Of a DNA stretch of 15,315 bases, positions 6,398 through 12,542 are shown in pieces (the stretch's first letter is position 1; every line of letters starts with the position of its first letter). The DNA is from Candidatus Peribacteraceae bacterium (GTDB lineage: Bacteria; Patescibacteriota; Gracilibacteria; Peribacterales; Peribacteraceae). The DNA is taken from assembly GCA_018062585.1 (NCBI GenBank), contig JAGORY010000022.1:1-15315 (forward strand), in the 5' to 3' direction. The notes under the pieces were generated by a model. It saw only the letters and a list, made by a program, of their open reading frames with translations. It was not told where the DNA came from and made no database searches. Both the position numbers and the translations under genes were made by a program.

Positions 6398-7483
6398 TTA
6401 GCCATAAATCGCCACGAGCACTCCCAAAAATGCAAAGAACGCACCGATGATCCACAGACGCATCGTTACTTTGCTCTCGCCCCAGTTGAGGGCCTCTAGG
6501 TGATGATGAAACGGCGCTGACCTGAAGACTTTCTTGCCGTTTCTAAGTTTCTTGCTCGTCAGCTGGATGATGACCGAGAGCATCTCGATGACGAAGACGA
6601 AGCCAATGAGCGGAAGAATAAGCACCTCATTGATCATGAATGCTATGACTGCGAGCGTTCCTCCGAGAGCCAGCGACCCAGTATCACCCATGAAGAAGAT
6701 GGCAGGCGGGATGTTGTGCCACAGGAAGGCAGCGAGTGCTCCTGCGACAACACCGCAGAAGGCGGCGAGGACGAAGAGCCCCGAGAGATATGCGACGAGC
6801 GCAAACGCACCGAAGGCGATGATGAGAAGACCGGCAGCAAGACCGTCGAGGCCGTCCGTGACGTTGACGGCGTTTGCGGTACCGATGACAACGAAGATGA
6901 AGAACGGAACGTAGAGCCAGCCGAGGTCCAGCGTCTGCGGGAGGCCGAGGAGTGGACCGAACGGGATGACCACAATGCTGTACTGCAAACGGAAATAGAA
7001 CCAGCCTGCTGCGAGCGAGCTCATGAGAAGGAGCGCGAAGAGCTTGGGGAGCGCATTTAAGCCTTTGTTCTTACCCATGCCACGGATATTGAGGTAGTCA
7101 TCCACCGCACCGAGAAGTCCGAATCCGACGAGGACCGCGAGAGGGATATAGACTTGTCCGCGCTGGAGGAGCGAGTGTTCTACGACGCCCTGGAGCGAGA
7201 GCCCGCGGGAGACGAGGACCGTGAGCAGAATAGAACCCCAGACTAAGAGTCCGCCCATCGTGGGTGTGCCGGCTTTGGCCTGATGGTATGTCAGAAAGAC
7301 GCTGGCGGTTCCGCCGTCCACTGCTTCCACGCGGAGTTTCTTTCCGAGCTTGAAGTGATGCAAAAACTGGACAAATGGCTTCGTCAGAATGAGTGCGATG
7401 AGGAACGCTGCAAACGAATAAATGAGGATCTCAAGGAGTGAGATCGACGGGCGGATCGGGAGGAGGGGGAGGTCTTCGAACAT
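6398..7483 (-). CDS. mraY: Phospho-N-acetylmuramoyl-pentapeptide transferase
   Basis: MraY is an integral membrane enzyme that moves phospho-MurNAc-pentapeptide from UDP to undecaprenyl phosphate, making lipid I for peptidoglycan. It is 361 residues with about ten hydrophobic helices. Signature motifs: KAGTPTMGG (70-78), the catalytic Asp pair in GAVDDYLN (125-132), NAVNVTDGLDGLAAG (204-218), FMGDTGSLALGG (264-275) and the HHHLE loop (326-330). The segment before KAGTPTMGG (VDGGTASVFLTYHQ) differs from the common form but keeps the fold. In many bacteria mraY sits within the dcw cluster between murF and murD. Here it stands alone, 59 nt after dnaB. It has its own likely promoter (TAGAAT, 6 nt before ATG). 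Confidence 0.96.
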   Translation of the reverse strand: MFEDLPLLPIRPSISLLEILIYSFAAFLIALILTKPFVQFLHHFKLGKKLRVEAVDGGTASVFLTYHQAKAGTPTMGGLLVWGSILLTVLVSRGLSLQGVVEHSLLQRGQVYIPLAVLVGFGLLGAVDDYLNIRGMGKNKGLNALPKLFALLLMSSLAAGWFYFRLQYSIVVIPFGPLLGLPQTLDLGWLYVPFFIFVVIGTANAVNVTDGLDGLAAGLLIIAFGAFALVAYLSGLFVLAAFCGVVAGALAAFLWHNIPPAIFFMGDTGSLALGGTLAVIAFMINEVLILPLIGFVFVIEMLSVIIQLTSKKLRNGKKVFRSAPFHHHLEALNWGESKVTMRLWIIGAFFAFLGVLVAIYG

Positions 7484-7489
7484 GGGATC

Positions 7490-7495
7490 ATTCTA
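7490..7495 (-). promoter_or_regulatory. -10 element 6 nt before the mraY start
   Basis: On the minus strand TAGAAT (7495-7490), then GATCCC, then ATG at 7483. No Shine-Dalgarno and no convincing -35. The rest of the dnaB-mraY gap (7496-7542) shows no terminator, so read-through from dnaB is also possible. Confidence 0.45.
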
Positions 7496-7542
7496 TGCCT
7501 AAATCCCCTCTCGGGAATACCAACTTTGATTCACTATTGCTT

Positions 7543-8979
7543 CTACTCATCATCATGAACCGGCGGTCGGTAGGCAGTGTTGCCTTTCACTTGTCCGATC
7601 ATCTTGCTTGCCGAGCGGGCGGCCATGGACTTCACTTCTTGGGTTTTATCAATGTCGTAGAAGCGCATCTGTTCTTTCTTGAAGAGGAGTTCTACGCGTC
7701 CGGTGGGGCCGTTGCGGTGCTTACGGACGTAGATATCCGTGATGCCGGGGCGATCTGAATCTTCTTCGTAGTAGTCCTCGCGGTACATCATGAGCACCAC
7801 GTCGGCGTCTTGCTCGATGGATCCGGATTCGCGGAGATCGGAGAGCTGCGGGATGTTACCGGGACGACTTTCCACTGCGCGCGAGAGCTGCGAAAGCGCG
7901 ACGATCGGGATCTTGAGTTCGCGACCGAGCATCTTGAGTGAGCGCGAAATCTCGGAGATTTCCTGCACGCGGTTACCGGTGTAGCCGGCGTTACCGGTGC
8001 TCATGAGCTGCATGAAGTCGATGATGATCATGTCGAGGCCGTGTTCCATCTGCAGGCGGCGTGCTTTGGCGCGGAGTTCGGGGATGGACGAGCCCATCGA
8101 GTCGTCGATGAAGATGTTGGCTTTTGCGAGATCGTCCATGATGGGTCCCATGTTCTGGAAGTCGCGGTCCTCGAGTTTTCCTTTCTGGAGCTTCCACGAG
8201 TCGACGCCGAGCATGGACGCGAACAAGCGGTCTACGAGTTGCTCTTTGCTCATTTCCAGCGAGAAGATGCCGATGGCCTTGCCGTGTTTGATGGCTGCGT
8301 TCTGCGCGATATTGAGTGCGAGCGATGTCTTACCCATCGATGGACGGGCGGCGATGATGATGAGGTCACTCGGTTGGAAACCCGAGAGCTTGAAGTCGAG
8401 CGCCGAAAAACCGGTCGGTACGCCCTTAATGGAATTGTCATCTTTGTTTTCGTGCATTTCGGCGAACTTCTCGTAGCGGGCGCTCAGGATTTCCTTGATG
8501 TGGATGAACTTTTCTTTGAGGAACGTGCCGGAAATGCTGAAGACCGTCTTCTCGACTATTTCGAGGAGTTCTGGGATTTCGCGGTCTTCTTCATGTCCCA
8601 GTGCTTTGATCCGGTCGCCTGCTTGAATGATGCGCCTGAGCACCGCTTTGGTCTTCACGATCTGTCCGTACTTGAAGATGTGGGCCGACACTGGAACGTT
8701 AGCCGCGAGTTCGGCGAGGAACGCGCTACCGCCGACGTCTTGGATCTTTTTCTCGTCTTGGAGCTTACTCGTGACCGTTACGATGTCGATGGGCTGGTGG
8801 GACTGGTAGAGGTCGACGATCGCGGAATAAATAATGCGGTACGACGGCTCATAGAAGTCCTCCGGCTGCAGCAGGTCCGATACTTTGATGATTGCCTCTG
8901 GGTCCATCAGAAGCGCGCCTAGAACCGTTTGTTCGGCTTCGAGGCTATGGGGCTGGACATCGAGGAATGCTTGGGCCAT
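7543..8979 (-). CDS. dnaB: Replicative DNA helicase DnaB
   Basis: DnaB is the hexameric 5'-3' helicase that unwinds the chromosome at the replication fork and recruits primase. It is 478 residues, slightly longer than the usual 440-470. The N-terminal helical domain starts PHSLEAEQTVLGALL (10-24), and the linker is about 150-185. The RecA-like motor domain contains Walker A ARPSMGKTS (211-219), FSLEMSKEQLVDR (239-251), the Walker B region IIIDFMQLM, and the C-terminal SQLSRAVESRPG and SGSIEQDADVV motifs. The extreme C-terminus (TAYRPPVHDDE) is a short hydrophilic tail. No intein is present. mraY follows after 59 nt. A weak -10 (TACACT) ends 9 nt before the ATG. Confidence 0.97.
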   Translation of the reverse strand: MAQAFLDVQPHSLEAEQTVLGALLMDPEAIIKVSDLLQPEDFYEPSYRIIYSAIVDLYQSHQPIDIVTVTSKLQDEKKIQDVGGSAFLAELAANVPVSAHIFKYGQIVKTKAVLRRIIQAGDRIKALGHEEDREIPELLEIVEKTVFSISGTFLKEKFIHIKEILSARYEKFAEMHENKDDNSIKGVPTGFSALDFKLSGFQPSDLIIIAARPSMGKTSLALNIAQNAAIKHGKAIGIFSLEMSKEQLVDRLFASMLGVDSWKLQKGKLEDRDFQNMGPIMDDLAKANIFIDDSMGSSIPELRAKARRLQMEHGLDMIIIDFMQLMSTGNAGYTGNRVQEISEISRSLKMLGRELKIPIVALSQLSRAVESRPGNIPQLSDLRESGSIEQDADVVLMMYREDYYEEDSDRPGITDIYVRKHRNGPTGRVELLFKKEQMRFYDIDKTQEVKSMAARSASKMIGQVKGNTAYRPPVHDDE

Positions 8980-8988
8980 GGGTTAGCG

Positions 8989-8994
8989 AGTGTA
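8989..8994 (-). promoter_or_regulatory. Weak -10 candidate before dnaB
   Basis: On the minus strand TACACT (8994-8989) lies 9 nt before the ATG. This gives a leader of about 2-3 nt if transcription starts 7 nt downstream. No Shine-Dalgarno and no good -35 are visible. It is the loosest fit to the leaderless pattern in the window. Confidence 0.3.
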
Positions 8995-9064
8995 GATGAG
9001 TTGTGCCCGAGGAGAAAAGCCCGCGTCGAGACAAACGGGTTGCCAGACCAAGGATATCCGCACG

Positions 9065-9091
9065 TAAAAAAACGGAGGGAATCCTCCGTTT
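9065..9091 (-). terminator. Rho-independent terminator of recA
   Basis: A perfect 9-bp stem AAACGGAGG/CCTCCGTTT (9070-9078 with 9083-9091) encloses a 4-nt loop. Read on the minus strand it is followed directly by an unbroken run of T (seven counting stem bases). It lies 24 nt past the recA stop and before dnaB, so it separates the two transcription units. Confidence 0.92.
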
Positions 9092-9115
9092 GATAACCCG
9101 TGTGGAAGCGGAGCC

Positions 9116-10198
9116 TTAGACGTTGAGTTTCTTGAAGGCGTCGCGGATCTCCCGATCCAGCTTGTCGGTGAGCTTGCGGTTCTCTTTGAGGTACGTTCTG
9201 GCCTGTTCCCTCCCCTGCCCTATCGTTTCTTCGCCGACTCTGAAGTAGGCGCCCGATTTTTCGATGAAGCCGTACTTGAGGCCGAGATCGATGATATCGC
9301 CTTCGCGGGAAATGCCTTGGGCGTACAGAATATCGAATTCAGCCTGTCTGAAGGGCGGAGCGATCTTGTTTTTCACGACTTTGACGCGGGTTCGGTTACC
9401 GACGATGGTTTGTTCATCGGCGCCTTTCTCCATGATTTTGTCGATCCTGCGGACGTCCAAGCGCAGAGAAGCATAGAACTTCAGTGCGTTGCCGCCGGTC
9501 GTCGTCTCGGGGTTGCCGAACATGACGCCGATCTTCATGCGCATCTGGTTGATGAAGACGACGGAACAGTTGGTCTTGCTGACGATGGCCGTGAGCTTGC
9601 GGAGAGCTTGGCTCATGAGACGAGCCTGAAGACCCATGTGACTGTCACCCATCATTCCTTCGATTTCAGCTCGGGGAGTGAGGGCTGCTACCGAGTCGAT
9701 GACGATAATATCGATACCGCCGGAGCGCACGAGTGTCTCAGTGATTTCGAGTGCCTGCTCGCCGTCGTCGGGCTGTGAGACGAGGAGGCTATCCACATCC
9801 ACACCGATTTTCTTGGCGTAGGAAACGTCGAGCGCGTGCTCCGCATCGATGAAGGCTGCCTTGCCGCCCAGTTTCTGGACCTGCGCGATGGCATGGAGTG
9901 CGAGTGTGGTTTTGCCCGACGATTCGGGCCCGAAGATCTCGATGATGCGGCTCTTGGGGATGCCGCCGCCGAGAGCGAGATCGAGGCTCAGAGAACCGCT
10001 GGGGTACGTCTCGATCTGGGTGTTCTGGGCGTTGCCCATGTCCATGATCGATCCGGCTCCGAACTGTTTCTCGATATCGGCGATGGCCGCCTTGAGTGCG
10101 AGATTCTTTGCCGTCTGTACCGTGTCCGTTTTCTCCGCCTTGGCAGGCTTCGTGACGGGGATTTCTTTCGTTGTGTCTGTGGCGGTCTGCTTTGTCAT
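9116..10198 (-). CDS. recA: Recombinase RecA
   Basis: RecA forms ATP-dependent filaments on single-stranded DNA, catalyses strand exchange and triggers SOS autoproteolysis. It is 360 residues. Walker A GPESSGKTT is at 90-98 and Walker B IIVIDSV at 164-170. The MAW-like region PSGSLSLDLALGGGIP (66-81) and the DNA-binding loop region GVMFGNPETTTGGNALKF (224-241) are intact. The core is normal. The N-terminus carries about 28 extra lysine- and threonine-rich residues before LALKAAIADIEKQFG. The very acidic C-terminal tail of E. coli RecA is missing: it ends KKLNV. A strong terminator follows. Upstream there are two alternative promoters and a palindrome that could be a LexA-type operator. Confidence 0.98.
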   Translation of the reverse strand: MTKQTATDTTKEIPVTKPAKAEKTDTVQTAKNLALKAAIADIEKQFGAGSIMDMGNAQNTQIETYPSGSLSLDLALGGGIPKSRIIEIFGPESSGKTTLALHAIAQVQKLGGKAAFIDAEHALDVSYAKKIGVDVDSLLVSQPDDGEQALEITETLVRSGGIDIIVIDSVAALTPRAEIEGMMGDSHMGLQARLMSQALRKLTAIVSKTNCSVVFINQMRMKIGVMFGNPETTTGGNALKFYASLRLDVRRIDKIMEKGADEQTIVGNRTRVKVVKNKIAPPFRQAEFDILYAQGISREGDIIDLGLKYGFIEKSGAYFRVGEETIGQGREQARTYLKENRKLTDKLDREIRDAFKKLNV

Positions 10199-10204
10199 GA
10201 TGGG

Positions 10205-10271
10205 AGTAAAGAATGAAGTAAGGTGTATGAACGTTCACCCACACTATCTCTCGTCTGCTATCAGGGGTCAA
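10205..10271 (-). promoter_or_regulatory. recA control region: two candidate promoters and a palindromic operator
   Basis: Candidate A: TTGACC (10271-10266), 17-nt spacer, GATAGT (10248-10243), which would give a leader of about 38 nt. Candidate B: TTTACT (10210-10205), 6 nt before the ATG, a leaderless arrangement but a poor hexamer. Between them is a perfect 10-bp palindrome TGAACGTTCA (10228-10237), extended to 16 of 20 symmetrical positions over 10223-10242. It sits at the start site of A and just upstream of B, as expected for an SOS repressor site. No lexA gene is in the window to support it. Confidence 0.45.
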
Positions 10272-10304
10272 TCAGCTGGACTTGAGTATCATAGAATGTA
10301 TTGT

Positions 10305-10322
10305 GGTGTACGCGTGAACACC
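10305..10322. promoter_or_regulatory. Second imperfect palindrome upstream of recA
   Basis: GGTGTACGCGTGAACACC has 7 of 9 half-site positions symmetrical. It shares the GGTGTA...GAAC pattern with the palindrome at 10223-10242. It could be a second operator for recA, or a weak 5-bp hairpin at the end of the lipoprotein transcript. The rest of 10272-10370 shows no gene. Confidence 0.3.
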
Positions 10323-10370
10323 TTGTAAAAGTAGTAACGGCAACATCGAAAGAACGGCTTACTAAAGCAA

Positions 10371-11216
10371 TTATCTGCGTTCTTTGCACTGACCGATCTG
10401 ATGCTCGATATCGGTGATATTGCAGAAATACCCAGCTCCACAGAGGATACCTGCCGCTCCGCCACAGAGTGTTCCGGCTCCGCTCCCCGAGGTCGGCGTC
10501 GTAACGTCTTTGTCGGTGAGGAACGAGATCGTGGAGATAGCGCGCTCAAACTGTGAGGCCACAATGGCACCGTCCTCTTCAGTCTTCAGTTGTTCTTGCG
10601 TCGCGGGGTCAAAGTGCAGTTCGATGACGCTGTCTTTTTCGAGGATGAACACGTCGGCGGCATTCCCCTGCGCATCGATCCGCGTGCCGCGACGGTTCTT
10701 CACGAAGATCGCGGTTCCCCCCGGAGGGAGTGTCGAGCCGCTCATGAGGCGAATCGTGAGAATGGGTAGTGACTCACCCGGGAGCATGAACGTCGCTACT
10801 TTGTTCTTAATCGAGCCAGCCCACGTCTGCGGTACGCCAAGGCGGATATTGAGTGTCGGGATTTCGAAGCGGTGTAAGTCTTCGTCACCGAACGAACGCT
10901 TCACGGTCGTTGCCACGAGGACCGGAAGTTCGGTCTTCACGGAGTTTTGTTCCAACGTGCCGTCGATGAAGACGGTCTGCCCCTCAAGATCGGACATGTT
11001 CTGGGTGCGGCTTTCCACAAAGTACTTCTTCTCGCCGTCGACCACGAGAATGTGCGACCCGCGGCGGATGAGCGAGTTCTCGGCTTGGATGAGTGTACCG
11101 GTGGCGCTGGTTGGGCCGTAGGCAATGCCTGGGCCTTCGTCTCGTGTGCAGGCGCCGAGAAGCGAGATCGTCAGGATGGCAGCCGAAAGTGTCAGGAATT
11201 TCAGAGGGGTTTTCAT
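10371..11216 (-). CDS. Lipoprotein with cysteine-rich C-terminal motif, function unknown
   Basis: This is 281 residues. A signal peptide (MKTPLK, then a hydrophobic core) ends in a classical lipobox LLGAC with the lipidated Cys at 23, so the protein is membrane-tethered outside the cytoplasm. The middle (about 40-110) has a beta-rich pattern with GTLIQAENSL, YFVESRT and TVFIDGTLEQNS, like a small OB/SH3-type fold. I cannot name it. Residues about 115-200 form a second beta-rich part. The last 32 residues hold four cysteines (CGG..AGI.CGAGYFCN..GQC), a short motif often found next to Kazal-like modules, probably two disulphides. That fits the neighbouring secreted thiol oxidoreductase. TATACT ends 6 nt before the ATG. 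Confidence 0.85.
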   Translation of the reverse strand: MKTPLKFLTLSAAILTISLLGACTRDEGPGIAYGPTSATGTLIQAENSLIRRGSHILVVDGEKKYFVESRTQNMSDLEGQTVFIDGTLEQNSVKTELPVLVATTVKRSFGDEDLHRFEIPTLNIRLGVPQTWAGSIKNKVATFMLPGESLPILTIRLMSGSTLPPGGTAIFVKNRRGTRIDAQGNAADVFILEKDSVIELHFDPATQEQLKTEEDGAIVASQFERAISTISFLTDKDVTTPTSGSGAGTLCGGAAGILCGAGYFCNITDIEHQIGQCKERR

Positions 11217-11222
11217 AAGCGT

Positions 11223-11228
11223 AGTATA
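11223..11228 (-). promoter_or_regulatory. -10 element 6 nt before the lipoprotein start
   Basis: On the minus strand TATACT (11228-11223), then ACGCTT, then ATG at 11216. No Shine-Dalgarno. I see no clear -35 at 16-18 nt. A leaderless transcript is predicted. Confidence 0.55.
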
Positions 11229-11312
11229 GACCTTTGTTCAGTGACGTAGGCAGAAGTTTTGCATAATCGCTCACTAGCCATACCAATAGAAAAGCTGCTT
11301 GCCTTTCCCCCG

Positions 11313-11451
11313 CCTCACCCCCAGCCCCTCTCCTGCCGATGGGGCAGTAGAGGGGAGCTCTGCTTTGACGACAATGAAAACTGTGTTCTCTTAATTCCCC
11401 AGATTCCTTTCTCCCCATCGGGAGAGAGGTGGCCTGCAGGCCGGAGTGAGG
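11313..11451. repeat. 139-bp hairpin-rich dispersed-repeat-like element (MITE/REP type)
   Basis: The ends are the inverted hexamers CCTCAC (11313-11318) and GTGAGG (11446-11451). Inside are three hairpins. The first is CCCCTCT-C-CTGCC with GGGCAG-T-AGAGGGG (11324-11354). The second is a 10-bp stem CCTTTCTCCC/GGGAGAGAGG with a 4-nt loop (about 11406-11429). The third is a perfect 12-bp palindrome GGCCTGCAGGCC (11431-11442). No protein is encoded. CCTCACCCCCAGCCCCTCTC-type elements are widespread non-coding dispersed repeats in many bacterial phyla. It ends 9 nt from the stop of the dsbA-like gene and may serve as its terminator. No target duplication is obvious. Confidence 0.7.
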
Positions 11452-11460
11452 ACTAAGGGT

Positions 11461-12216
11461 CTATTTTTTCAACAGCGCCCTGTCGATTGCTTTGCGGAAT
11501 TCGAAAATCGAAACCGCTCCCTGAATTTTCTCCGAGGTGCCGTCCGGAGCGATAATAAAGAACGTCGGTGTGCCAGAGACGCCAAAGAGGTTTCCTTCCT
11601 CGATATCTTTTTGGATCTGCGCATCACGCTTGCCGGTCTTTATGCACAGTTCGATTAAAGAAGCATCCATACCGCTGGCGCTCTCTTGCAGCCAATTATA
11701 GATCTTTTCCATCGTGACGCCGTTCAGATGCTGTTCTTTCAGGAGTTTCGTCGCGAATGGCGCGGCGTTGGTTTCAAGATCTTTTCGTGTGCATTCGACG
11801 GCGCGTGCGAAATTCATGGCATCCGGATGGAAGTTCAAGGGATAGTTTCGCACCACGAAACGCACACTATGTTTCGTTCCGTTCCAAGACTCAACTTGGA
11901 TTTTCTTCAAGGTTTCATGATGAAAAAGGTTGCAGAACGGACACTGGTAGTCGATGAATTCCACCATGGTCACGGGTGATGATTCATCGCCGAACATCGT
12001 AAAGCCGGTGCCAATAATCTCTTTCTTCGAATGTTTTATGACTTTCGGTTTCTGTCTTCTTCCAAGTTTCGCATCCAGTCGTTTTTGCAGTCGCTGATTC
12101 GTGCGCTGAAGTGTTGCAGAAGTTGTTCCAGCCGCATTCGTTTGCGTCACCGTGAGAACAGCAGATAGGCAAAGTACGGCAATGACGGATAAGACGAATG
12201 CGGTACGAATCGACAA
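11461..12216 (-). CDS. Secreted DsbA-family thiol-disulphide oxidoreductase
   Basis: This is 251 residues. The N-terminal hydrophobic segment (about 5-23) ending near TNAAG is a signal peptide or membrane anchor, followed by a basic linker rich in R, K and Q (about 36-65). The thioredoxin-like DsbA domain starts near 70: the active site is CPFC (92-95) within MVEFIDYQCPFC, and the cis-proline loop is GVSGTPTFFI (212-221). It resembles the Thioredoxin_4 or BdbD-like group, which introduces disulphides into exported proteins. No partner quinone oxidoreductase (DsbB/VKOR) is in the window. The start is TTG at 12216. No ATG or GTG precedes it in frame after the upstream stop. The cysteine-rich lipoprotein downstream is a plausible substrate, by inference only. 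Confidence 0.9.
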   Translation of the reverse strand: MSIRTAFVLSVIAVLCLSAVLTVTQTNAAGTTSATLQRTNQRLQKRLDAKLGRRQKPKVIKHSKKEIIGTGFTMFGDESSPVTMVEFIDYQCPFCNLFHHETLKKIQVESWNGTKHSVRFVVRNYPLNFHPDAMNFARAVECTRKDLETNAAPFATKLLKEQHLNGVTMEKIYNWLQESASGMDASLIELCIKTGKRDAQIQKDIEEGNLFGVSGTPTFFIIAPDGTSEKIQGAVSIFEFRKAIDRALLKK

Positions 12217-12239
12217 AGAGTGAATGGAGAATTGCGGCC

Positions 12240-12245
12240 AGTATA
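12240..12245 (-). promoter_or_regulatory. Candidate -10 for the dsbA-like gene
   Basis: On the minus strand TATACT (12245-12240), with TTCCGA 17 nt upstream as a weak -35. A start near 12233 would leave a leader of about 17 nt before the TTG codon, with no Shine-Dalgarno. This gene therefore does not share the exact leaderless spacing of its neighbours. Confidence 0.35.
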
Positions 12246-12347
12246 TCTCAACTATACAGACTTCGGAAACAAAAAATCGCCCATAAAAGTTTCAGCAAGG
12301 AACGCTTCAGCACCATTTGAAGTATGTCACAACGGCTTGTCTCGGTT

Positions 12348-12446
12348 CCTCGACCGCTCGTACCGTTATTTGGACTTTGGCTTCAGCATGCTAGCGCCGG
12401 AACGCAGAGGAGAAGAAATAACCCAAGGAAGTGGCGAGAGCTTCAT
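12348..12446 (-). pseudogene. Remnant of a surface-protein C-terminal anchor (tail duplicate)
   Basis: On the minus strand this stretch reads ...LPWVISSPLRSGASMLKPKSK and then stop (12368-12366). The complete gene ending at 15110 has LPW, 13 residues, then GASMLKPKSK and stop. At DNA level 48 of 52 bases are identical (12348-12399 against 15092-15143), including a 30-bp exact run and about 18 bp beyond the stop. A second patch, CCCAAGGAAG (12422-12431) against CCCACGGAAG (15181-15190), restores the alignment after a 15-nt in-frame loss. The hydrophobic helix is degraded. It has no start or upstream domain and follows the terminator of the dockerin gene, so it is a decayed fragment. The remainder of the 326-bp gap (12217-12542) holds only the dsbA-like promoter and that terminator. 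Confidence 0.7.
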
Positions 12447-12477
12447 GCGTGGCGCAGTATACCTTCTTAGGCAAAGC

Positions 12478-12512
12478 AAAACCGCTGTCAGCACGAGGCC
12501 GACAGCGGTTTT
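12478..12512 (-). terminator. Intrinsic terminator of the dockerin-type gene
   Basis: A perfect 12-bp stem AAAACCGCTGTC (12478-12489) and GACAGCGGTTTT (12501-12512) with an 11-nt loop. Flanking A and T tracts make it potentially bidirectional. It begins 30 nt past the stop at 12543. Confidence 0.88.
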
Positions 12513-12542
12513 GTGATCTTTCGATCGAATTCCCTCCTTTCA

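Noticed and set aside
8041..8922. Long plus-strand open frame of 293 codons
   Set aside because: It is fully antisense to dnaB, and its composition is that of a shadow frame with no recognisable motif.
12220..12516. Plus-strand open frame of 98 codons in the dsbA-dockerin gap
   Set aside because: It reads backwards through the tail remnant and the terminator stem, and has no signal for translation.
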